Part shown: piece after piece, positions 45,243-54,277 of the stretch
Numbering within the stretch: the first letter of the stretch is position 1
Layout of the letters: the number at the start of each line of letters is the position of its first letter
Assembly: GCF_030272615.1 (NCBI RefSeq)
Contig: NC_081414.1
Span: 310,573,664 to 310,637,663, forward strand
Direction: 5' to 3'
Length of the DNA stretch: 64,000 bases
Source of the DNA: Cryptomeria japonica
Taxonomy: Eukaryota; Streptophyta; Pinopsida; Cupressales; Cupressaceae
The notes under the pieces: model-generated
Told to the model about the DNA's origin: nothing
The model's database searches: none
What the model saw: the letters and a program-made list of their open reading frames with translations, nothing else
Program-made: the position numbers and the translations under genes

Positions 45243-45731
45243 GTCCTCCCCTCTCAAATTTTGCTTGTCCTCAAGCAATGATGACCCAATAACCACTGCC
45301 CACTCCATGTCAATGAAGTTCTTTGATCCTAGGTGTTGCTCCTGTAAGTTCACCAATGAACTATCCTTTTTAGCAACAGTATTCAACCATCCTTGCTTCT
45401 CTTTGACTCTTACTTTCTTAATGGCTTCATCACCATAAATGTAAGCTTCAGCTTCCTGTACTATCACCTCTCCCAGATTGCAGTTATGAAGATTACCAAG
45501 GAATTTTCCGTTCCTAATTGTGCTATTCCTCAATGTCCATTCATTGAACCCAGGAAACTCCTCAGCATTTGTTAGTTCAAGGCTGTCCCAATATGATACA
45601 ATCAGCTGCAACATCTTGTCACAGTTGTCACCTTGCCTTTGTTTGCTAAAAAATAAGGATGGAAACCTCCAGGCATAAATCTCAAGAACCTCTTTGGAGA
45701 CAAAATGGTGGTAAACACACCTTCCCTGCAA
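45213..45731 (-). CDS. Retroelement-associated ORF before a 3' LTR, function unknown
   Basis: A 172-codon frame ends at the polypurine tract and start of the LTR. It reads ...SKEVLEIYAWRFPSLFFSKQ..., FPGFNEWTLRNSTIRNGKFL, GNLHNCNLGEVIVQEAEAYI and DMEWAVVIGSSLLEDKQNLR. The position fits the C-terminal end of a Gypsy pol or an additional downstream ORF. I do not recognise a catalytic domain. Upstream frames are interrupted, so it is probably part of a decayed element. Confidence 0.4.
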   Translation of the reverse strand: MQGRCVYHHFVSKEVLEIYAWRFPSLFFSKQRQGDNCDKMLQLIVSYWDSLELTNAEEFPGFNEWTLRNSTIRNGKFLGNLHNCNLGEVIVQEAEAYIYGDEAIKKVRVKEKQGWLNTVAKKDSSLVNLQEQHLGSKNFIDMEWAVVIGSSLLEDKQNLRGEDCHFPHTFPS

Positions 45732-45972
45732 TCAACCTCTGCTTGGTGGCTGTTCCAAAGGGGTAGGACTGTTATGTGACTTTTTCCTCAAGAGAAGATA
45801 AAGTTATGAAATAATCCTTTAGAACTAAAAAGGAGATTAAAAAAAAAGGATGTTGTGATCCTTTGGCTAAAAGAGAGATTAATAAAGAATATTTATTAAA
45901 AACTCTTGCAAAAGCGGAGGAATAATTATTAAAAGGAAACTCTTGTGAAAGGGTGTGAGGTTTGGAAACCAC

Positions 45973-48900
45973 CCCTTAAAAGGTTTTATGCAGTATTTCA
46001 TGTGAGACTTGGAAGGGGGCATGGAGATAACTCAAGGAGGAAGAAGAAGGTGGTGGACTATGAGCATGAGAGAAGGGTGCACACAACATGTGTCCAACTC
46101 AGGGTACAACGTACAACCAGGACAATCTTGGCCAAGGCATGGTGCGCACTTGTGTTGAGCATTGTTCTGTTGAACCAGCCTATTAGGGCCAATACCACTA
46201 AAATCTTCTTAGCGTGAGAATGACCATTCCAAGTGCTCAAAATTTAGATAAATATCAGAAACTCTTGATGATAAAGGATATTGAGAATTTCATATATGTT
46301 TTGATGATAATATGATTGATTTATGTGGTTGTGTTATTCAATTTATCATGTTAGATATTTCCTTTAAAGTTCTTATAAATTATCACATGTATAATATGCA
46401 CTTATATCTATTTTGGACAACACTATACATTGTTGTGTTAACTCTAGTATTAACCATTGTATTAATTTTGCTGCAAATACTTACTTAACTCTAGCAAAAA
46501 AAGTAACATTGCATTTGGTATCAAAGCCTAATGATCAGGCCTTCCTATCTTTGAAATTCTTTTTATTTTGAAATTCTATATTAACTAATCTTTAATATGC
46601 CCTTTTTACATATCTAATACTATATATTTTTCCATAGAATATATATAATTTTTATCTATTGCAATGGAATGCATTTAACAATACCATTAAATAGCTTTAG
46701 TATTATATGACTTAAAATACAAGAAGACTTCTTTGCATTTTAATAATTTATTCTTATGACTTTTATATGTTTCATGAAATAGATCATGTGTTAAACCATT
46801 TTCTAATAAACTATGGTTGAAAGTTGCTTCAATATAAACATATTTTACAAATTTGTGTGCTTTAATTTCTTAAAACTTGATAACCGCTAGCTTATACATT
46901 TAGATTTAATACTGTTATAGTTTAGAATTAGATGACATGTCTCCTTAAATATTGTATTAGACTTTAGATTCAATTTCATAGTACTTTGGTGTCCAAAGCT
47001 TTGAGTATTTGTATATAATCTATGCATCCTTTCATTAAGAAACAAGTATCTTATTTCTAGTGGTTATGACCTTTTACTTCATTGGTCATATCTCTATGAA
47101 GTGACATCGAATCTGATATTTATTAACAAGTCATGTGCATTCATTTCATAGATGGTAGAGTCAAATTATCATACCATCCTCATGGATCACAATCCACAGT
47201 AAGTTATAGTTTATAAACCTTTGAACATGAGTATTCCAGTATATGCATGTGAACTTGTTGCACAATGACATCAGAGTTTACTGTCTAATGTTGTTGTTGG
47301 CATTGATTGCTAGCACATATTTGGACATAAAAAGATCGATAATCCCTCTATTCCATAGGATAGAACAATTCATCTTATCTTTTGTTCAATGGTAGTTCAA
47401 TCAAACGGAACAAAGGTCTAGAATAAAAGAAATCTCTCTTCTTCATGATTATATCCAATGAAAGGTTCTCTGCTAGCAAGTATTTTCACTCTTTGAGGAT
47501 ATAATCTTGACACATCCTATAGCTAGAAAAGTATCTAGATGGTTTGATGATTTAGGTATCCGGTATTGAGCAAATTTTGCGTTTTTGAAGTGCTTGGAAT
47601 TCATGAACCTTCCTGCTTCTATTCTGTAAGCCAATTACATTGGTCTTTATATGTCTCTATAACATCATCTTTCTTCCTCCTACCAATTTTAAAATTTTTT
47701 ACCAATCACCTACAGGTTGTTCTTAGATTCCTTGGATTTTCAATTCAGCACCTATTGGTAGCTTTAATGATTGAACTAATGTTTGACTAGAATTTTTATC
47801 CATACCATCTTTTTGTATGCATCTTCCCAAATTTTGTAGCTAAACCACTCCCATTGGCATATGACAGAGGTCAACGACATGTGATCACAAGCACTAACTG
47901 TTGTTTCATGAGAATGTTGCATTTGAGTTCTCACTCTTAATATTAGAAGTTCTATGAGAAATCAAGCATTGATTTTATGCAAGTGCTATTGATCATTGTC
48001 AAGGATGCAGTTTTTCAACACAAACATATGAACAGAGAATTGCAACAGAAAACACAACTTGATAATTCTTCAACTGATCGAATGAATTGCATCTTGTCTC
48101 AGTATAAAGGTCTTCCTCATTCCATTCACTTCCTCACACAGCACAAGAACAATCTTTTTATAAAGATTACATCCTCAAGACAGTAAACTTAAGTTTTTTT
48201 TCTCCATGCTTTTATCATGCAAAATTATAACTCATAGATTAACTTTAAGACTCTCAAATCCTAAAAATATCACCAATCAAGAATAATGCATGTGATGCAT
48301 CACATACCAAGAAAGGATGCCATTTGAATTAGGATACGTGAGTGTATATGCATTAGGTATCAGCTGTATTATATGTATGTGGTCCTCTTTCATATTTTGG
48401 ATTTTCTTGTACCATGTCATAGAATGATCTTTTTTTAAAAGCCAGCCATGGCTAATACCCCAGCACGATTATAGGATAGTGACTGTGGGATGTTTGTCTT
48501 TATGTGACTGTGATTCTGTAACAATGACACCATAAGAGAGAGACGGAGCTATCCAAAATGTACTAAGTAAAAAAAGGCTAGAAGCTGTCAGTGATGTCTT
48601 TATAGATTTATAATTCCATTTCCATGATATGAAAAAGACGTAATGCGTAAAATTGTAAGAAAATGCTCATAAATAAAAGTATACAGCTTGTGTTGCGATA
48701 AATCTAGAGAGCAAAGCATAGAGCCATTAGAAATGTATACCATTAAGAAAAATGGCATTGATCCATAAAAGTACATGGTTTATGTATGTATATCTATGAA
48801 GCTTTAGGAAGATGCAAAAAGACAGAGGCAAGGAGCCAAGGGCCATTTCTAGTATATTTTCGCTTATATATCTTTTAAGTAACAGGCATAAGATAGAAAG

Positions 48901-49680
48901 AATAGATGGTTGTAGAACAAACTATAATTGAAGCACTGAAATTATAAAGTATGTCACATATGGTATTTCAAAGATAGAGATCCTCAAGATGGAATGTGCA
49001 AATTATACATGGAAGGGTTGGAAATGCATGAGTGACTAGTTTAAACAAAGTGAAGTTATATAGAGTTTGAAGCTAAATTTATGGGTTATTTTTAGTTCAT
49101 TACCATCACCACTACTCTAGACTAATTATACCAACAATATGTAGCATAGATCCTTATCAATAAAAAAGGTAAATACATTGAATTCAACTTTTGGTAGGGA
49201 TTAGTTTTAAATTAAAAAGACTCAAATTAGAAAATACAATATTGTAAACGATTTATTTGCTAAAAGAATAATTAGGAACATCCTTCCTTTACTAGCCTTG
49301 CTATAATATGTTTGTCAAACCAAGTTAGTGTTGACTTACACCTTTGTAGAATTAGTTAGCACCCTCTTATGCAAGGAAGTTGCCTTCATAATCAAGATGG
49401 TATCATGTCAACTAATTTCTATTTAGTTCTGTGCCTGTTTTAAGATAATGATTTTACAATGCTTAATATGTCTATTCAAAATTGACACCATGATTTCTTA
49501 CATATGTTTATTTTAAGTACATTATGGGCCCATTACCCGTAGGTTCTAAGAGCATTTTCACATCATAAAATTTAGAAAATGTTATCTTGCATTAGTTAAA
49601 ATAACATAACATTTTATATGATATAAAAATTAATTAATTCTCTTAGTTTGAGACATGAGGACATGTCAAAAATTGTGCAG
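45973..49680. other. 3.7 kb without recognised genes
   Basis: Mostly AT-rich non-coding sequence. Short open frames (for example 45945-46217, 47566-47790, 47977-48186) have no recognisable family. No LTR or terminal inverted repeat pair was found. Confidence 0.45.
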
Positions 49681-49689
49681 GGGGAGAAA

Positions 49690-50110
49690 CCACCTCTAAA
49701 ATTTAAAATACTCATTGCTCTTTCATGGTGAGAAATGGTTATGTATAGTTATGCCATATTTATGGGCTAGAATGATCAAATATATTAAAACTCCACTCCA
49801 TTATGTCCATTCCAAGAGTCTATGGTTGCAGCAATCTTGAAAGATATAGTGAAGACCTTGACTTATCTTCACAAGTTAGAATTTATTTATACAAATCTCA
49901 AGGCCAATCATATTTTGGTAGATAATAGTGGCATAGTCAAATTGACAAATGTTGGACTATATTTGCGGATGAAAATAGAAAAATCACAATTGGATGTAAT
50001 AATAAAAAATGTTATTTTTTTTTCATTATTTTCTTCTAAAGCAACATTATCTCTAGACATCATTTAGAGGTCTCGATGACCTTGCTAAAGCTCCTATCAT
50101 TGGATATGGG
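49690..50110 (+). pseudogene. STE20/SPAK-like protein kinase fragment, intronless and dead
   Basis: Frames shifting within 49690-49800 read HCSFMVRN and then VMPYLWA. A longer frame (49822-50067) reads AAILKDIVKTLTYLHKLEFI, then YTNLKANHILVDNSGIVKLTNVG. This is the order of kinase subdomains V-VII of the plant STE20 family related to SPAK/OSR1 (HCSF, YLH, HRDVKAGNILVD, VKLADFG). The catalytic HRD reads YTN and the Mg-binding DFG reads NVG, so it cannot be active. Several domains are joined without introns and the ends are ragged, which fits a decayed retrocopy. The source gene is not in the window. Confidence 0.6.
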
Positions 50111-50119
50111 GCTTGATAT

Positions 50120-50656
50120 GTTAACAAGAGTAAACAATAATAATGGATGTGTTAGCTATGTATATTAGGTGCATTGTATTTAACATAGATATTGTTTAGG
50201 TGTGTACTTATATTTTCACATGAATAATAGGCATGTTCTTTATGAAAAGTTGATATGATTTCAAATTCATGCTCAAAACCTTCAAATAAATATTGCAATA
50301 GATTATAGAACATGTGGCTAACTAAAGTTATCTAAAGTTAGAATCCTTATCCTCCATAATTCATATCATTAATTTTCTCTTATATCTCACAAAAATCATG
50401 TCATACATAATCTAGTAATGTCAAATTTCATTTCATGAGAAGATTCTCAATAATAAGCTATTAATATTCATTTATTTTTTGAGTTTTTCGACATAAACCT
50501 AATTGCGAGTTGATCACCACTGTTCTAATCAAATTAATCATTCTAATTAAATAAATATTCATATTTGATTATTAAATGAAGGAACTATTAGAACTAATGT
50601 TTCTCTGACATGCTCAATGCATGTTAATAGTTTACTATTGTGAAGATGTCTAGCAA
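50120..50656. other. Non-coding, nothing recognised
   Basis: AT-rich sequence between the kinase fragment and the LTR starting at 50657. Confidence 0.4.
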
Positions 50657-51364
50657 TGTAATGTTCCCTTCTTGCACCTGGTCAGTTTGGGTTTTCCATT
50701 AGCCTATTTTTAGGTTCCCGTAAACTACGTGGAGTTGGTTTGGGGACTCTGTGTCTTGGTGATTTCAGTGTGTTCCAGCAGAGTTTCTATTTTTAGTAAG
50801 TGCCATTTTAGGCACTTGGTCTCAGCCTTTATTTCATCTCAATTCAATGTGAAGACCAAATTCAGTGCATTGGTGGGTTCTAAGGTTGGATGATTAATAT
50901 TTTATTTATTTCACTTAAGTGCTTTTTATAAAATAACTTTATCTTATAACTTAAGTGACTTAAAAGTGTTCAAGTTATGTCCCACTAATGCTACGCCTAG
51001 GGAAGGGAGCCAACTTAAGCTGTTTGAAAAAACATGTTATGATTCCATAAGGTGACACCAAGGCAAGGTGACAACTTAAATTTTGAAAAAGTTTATTTCA
51101 TGAGCTCAAAAAGGGGATTTGTTCAAGTTATGTCCCACTAATGCTACACCTAGGGAAGGGGGACAACTTAAGTTGTTTGAAAAAGCATGTTATGACTCCA
51201 TAAGGTGATGCCAAGGACTTAAGTTTTAAAAAAGTTTATTTCATGAGCTCAAAAAGGGGATGCCAAGGATAGAGGAAGTTTAATATTTTTTTTAAAAAGA
51301 GAAATGTGAGGGAAATGAAATTCAAATTTGAAGAGTGTTGCCCTAATTCTTCCCTCCACGTTAT
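50657..51364 (+). mobile_element. TGTNATGTCC-family LTR, left part, split by a Copia element
   Basis: It starts TGTAATGTTCCC and shares with the LTR at 57771 the order of a CCCGTA block, the TTTTTAGTAAG phrase and GAGAAATG.../AAATTTGAA before the TATA region. The Copia element interrupts it at 51364. The right part resumes at 57054 and is lost before 57771. An internal 153-bp tandem duplication lies at 50969-51259. Confidence 0.65.
50969..51259 (+). repeat. Two-copy tandem repeat, period ~153 bp
   Basis: TTCAAGTTATGTCCCACTAA starts both copies (50969 and 51122). Both contain CTAGGGAAGGG and CATGAGCTCAAAAAGGGGAT. The second copy has small deletions. Confidence 0.85.
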
Positions 51365-51558
51365 TGTTATAATAATAATTCATTATTCTATTAATGGTCA
51401 AGTTAGTAGGTATAGGTTGTCAGACATCTTAAATGTCTACAGTTGTAGGTAGTAGGTGACTTCATTAATATCTACAATGTTTTGTAATTTCTATATATTG
51501 TAATTTTTTCTCAGTTAATAGACTTAAGTATTTTACCAATGAATCTCTGATTTTCACA
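51365..51558 (+). repeat. Copia 5' LTR (194 bp)
   Basis: Starts TGTTATAATAAT and ends TTTTCACA. It pairs with 56855-57048 and is followed directly by the primer-binding site. Confidence 0.93.
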
Positions 51559-51571
51559 CGGTATCAGAGTG
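51559..51571 (+). other. Copia primer-binding site
   Basis: CGGTATCAGAGTG, close to TGGTATCAGAGC, the complement of the initiator-Met tRNA 3' end used by most plant Copia elements. Confidence 0.8.
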
Positions 51572-52156
51572 AGGTTCGTTTTTTTCTGCCTAGGGTTTTT
51601 TGCAGGTCACGTGCAGAATATTTTTGCAGATATTCCTAAGGTTTTGGGTTAGGGCTTTGGCAGATCTAGTGTTTTCTTTTTCTGCAGATTTTCACGGCCT
51701 TAAAAATCGCGACGCCCTTGTCTTAATTTTCGCGAGTTTCTGCAGTCTTTTCTCATGATTTTGCCCTCCTGTGACTCACATTTTCGTGTTTTCTGGGTGG
51801 TGGAAGTTTTTTTGCAGATTTTATTGACGCCGACTCCTATTTTCGCAAGCATTTTGATGTTGCAACTCCCGAAATCGCGTTTTTCCAACAATTTTCACCT
51901 TCGCAACGTGATTTTTCGCATTTTCCAGACAATGCAAATTTATTTTCGTGTTTTCCACGATTTTCAAAGTCAAGGCTTGTAAATGTTATTTCAATTTCCA
52001 ATTAAATAAACAAGTTATATGTTTGACGGTGTATTTCAAGTTTTGGTATTATGACTATGACAATAATATTTTTGTTTGCTGCAGGTATGGAGAATGAACA
52101 TGTATCGATTTCAATGTCATCTCCTTTCTTTTGAATGATGTATATATAGTAAGGTT

Positions 52157-52229
52157 GTCACGATCAAGTGGCACCCTAATCGGACATGTCTTTTAGACAT
52201 GTCTGACCAAGATGTCACTTGGTCGTGAC
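52157..52229 (+). repeat. Compound hairpin H0 of copy B
   Basis: The outer arms GTCACGATCAAGTGGCA (52157-52173) and TGTCACTTGGTCGTGAC (52213-52229) pair over 17 positions with two G.T pairs. Inside, TCGGACATGTCT and AGACATGTCTGA (52180-52206) pair around TTT. The AGACATGTC core is shared with copy A; the outer arm sequence is not. Confidence 0.85.
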
Positions 52230-52280
52230 TCTTACCAACATCAACCGATCCACTCGATGATAACTAATCGGTGCTAGTGT

Positions 52281-52480
52281 AAATGATAACAAATCTGTAA
52301 ACATACCCGATAATGAATCGGTATCATTGCAAATGATAACAGATCGATAATCACACCCGATAGTGAAACGGTGTCATTGTAAATGATAACAGTTTGGTAA
52401 ACACACCCGATAGTAAATCGGTGTCATTGTAGATGATAACAGATTGGTAAACACACCCAATAGTAAATCGGTGCCAAAGT
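52281..52480 (+). repeat. Four 50-bp tandem hairpin units
   Basis: Units start at 52281, 52331, 52381 and 52431 with (A)RATGATAAC, an exact 50-bp period. Each holds an inner hairpin of the CCGATAGTAAATCGG type, and most have outer arms AATGATA with TRTCATT. Copy A has only one ACCGAT/ATCGGT hairpin at the equivalent place. Confidence 0.88.
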
Positions 52481-52509
52481 AAATAAGTCTGATAACTAAT
52501 TGCATTTCA

Positions 52510-52642
52510 TATGCTATCGGATTAATACCCCGATAGTATATTAATGCCGATTCATAAATGAATCGACATTAATATGCTATCGGGATACTAGTCCGATAGC
52601 ATTTAGATCGACGCTTAACTATGTTAAGCAAGTCGTCGATCT
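52510..52642 (+). repeat. Hairpin series H2-H5 of copy B
   Basis: H2 52510-52540, H3 52541-52572, H4 52574-52602 and H5 52605-52642, back to back as in copy A. H3 has TTAATG/CATTAA where copy A has TTGGTG/CACCAA. H5 has outer arms AGATCGAC/GTCGATCT, now fully paired, with the same AAGTC bulge. Confidence 0.88.
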
Positions 52643-53143
52643 AATCTATCTTTATCCAATGTCAATATCATAATTATGATCAATGTTATATAAAGCATGA
52701 ATCAGATAATCTAATAGCGTAGATGAATAAGCCAATAACAGAATAGAGGAGATTAATGAGTTAGGAGAGTCTTATCTTTCAGAAGCTACTAATGCATTAA
52801 CAAGGCTAAGCGCGCACAAGGTTTATTTTTTATAGATTTCTACCCCATCGCAATTTTTGTCTGGGTTCTGCAAAAATCCGGCGGCTAGGGTTTCTGCAAA
52901 TTCATCTAGGGTTTTGACCCTCTGTTTCAAGGCAAAATTTAATTCTACTTGCATATTCTTGGTGGGTTTTTTGAGAGCTCTTCTGGGTCTTCCGAAAAAA
53001 ATCTGCCTCGAAAACCATGCTAGGGTTTCAATTTCTACCTAAGAATCCGACTTGTAGAATTTTTTCCAAAACCCTCTGTTTTCATCTGTTGGTTTTCATG
53101 CATTGGAATTCATGTCTTCACCAGTTTGACCTCGGGGTATGTG

Positions 53144-54175
53144 ATGGCATCTCCGACAAATATAATGCTCGAAAGCAACCAGAAGTTCAACGAGAAGAAT
53201 TACAACACCTGGAAGCAACGCATGCTTACGGTCTTTGAATATCGTTTCATCGATCAAATTGTTTTGGGAAACATGTCTCGTCCTACTACAACCAGCAAGG
53301 ATTAGGACAAATGGGATGAGCACAACCATGAAGCAGTCATGCTCATCAGACTCTTCGTCACTGATGAGCAGCTACCTCAGGTACCGTTCGGCAAAACTGC
53401 AAGGAGATATGGGATCTTTTGAAGAGTCTCCATGAAACCTCTGACAAAAGCAGAGCATTCTTTCTGAAGAACATGCTCTTTTCAATTATGATGGACGAAA
53501 CGACACCTCTACAGGATCACTTGACAAAGATCAAGGACATCTATGACCAACTTGAGGGGATTATTCGCACAATGGAGGAAGAGGACATGGTCGTTCACTT
53601 TGAAGAGTTTGTCAAAATCTTATGAGCATTTCATCGAAACACTCAATATCACCTCCACTAACGTCGATTTGAAGTTTCCAATCTTTGTAACAAGCTTTTA
53701 CACCAAGATCGATGGTGACAACAGTTTGGGAGTAGTACCAGTTCCACCTCCACCAAGCAACTGTTCTCTACCAAATCTTCTGCTAAGAACAAAGGGAAAG
53801 CTCCATCTTCTCAGCCGAAAGGCTCTGGTTCTTCTCAAGACAACAACAACAACAACGTCCAATGCAATTATTGTCATAAGTTTGGTCACATGAAAGCCGA
53901 GTGTCGAATTCGATTAGCTTCTGAACAAAAGAAGCAAGGAGGGTCTCAACAAAAGGAAAATGTTGCTGAGCACTCTAAGCAGAAAGAATCTGCATTCTAT
54001 GCTTTTATGGCCAAGAGAACAATAGATCCAATACACTCTTCTGCCTGGTATATTGATTCAGAGGTTTCGCGGCATTTTACTCATCGTCGGGATTGGTTCA
54101 CGAAATTTGAACCATTCTTGGATTCACGTGGTTTATTTTTTACGGATTTCTGCCACATCGTGATTTATGTCTGAG
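53144..54175 (+). pseudogene. Copia gag and protease region, broken
   Basis: The gag start is taken as the ATG at 53144 (MASPTNIMLESNQKFNEKNY), typical of Copia gag beginning just before a KFNG.NY.TW motif. A stop and frameshifts follow near 53305-53420. Gag continues in the frame of 53419-53625 (DHLTKIKDIYDQLEG) and ends in a CX2CX4HX4C knuckle CNYCHKFGHMKAEC at about 53860-53900. Protease begins AWYIDSEVSRHFTHRRDWF; the usual DSG catalytic triplet is DSE. The protease then breaks into the duplicated leader segment at 54125. Confidence 0.82.
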
Positions 54176-54277
54176 TTCTGCAAAAATCCGAGGGCTAGGG
54201 TTTCTGCAAATTCATCTAGGGATTTGACCCTCTATTTCAAGGCGAAATTTTATTCTGATTGCAGATTCTTGGTGGGC
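54125..54277 (+). repeat. Copia leader segment duplicated inside pol
   Basis: About 153 bp matching 52816-52971 of the element's own leader: GGTTTATTTTT, GAGTTCTGCAAAAATCCG, GGGTTTCTGCAAATTCATCT and ATTCTTGGTGGG are present in both. It replaces the end of protease and the integrase zinc-finger region. Confidence 0.88.

Larger units (their letters stand above)
51978..52802 (+). mobile_element. Hairpin-rich solo LTR, copy B, TSD AGGCT
   Basis: It starts TGTAAATG and ends CATTAACA, inverted repeats at seven of eight positions. The duplication AGGCT lies at 51973-51977 and 52803-52807, inside the Copia leader. It is 825 bp with no coding. It carries the same consecutive hairpin series as copy A (4578-5135) and, in addition, four 50-bp tandem units. 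It is the youngest layer of the nest here. Confidence 0.85.

Noticed and set aside
52281-52480. Regular 50-bp repeats as a CRISPR array
   Set aside because: The spacer part of each unit is also repeated, there are only four units, they lie in a plant LTR, and no cas gene is near.
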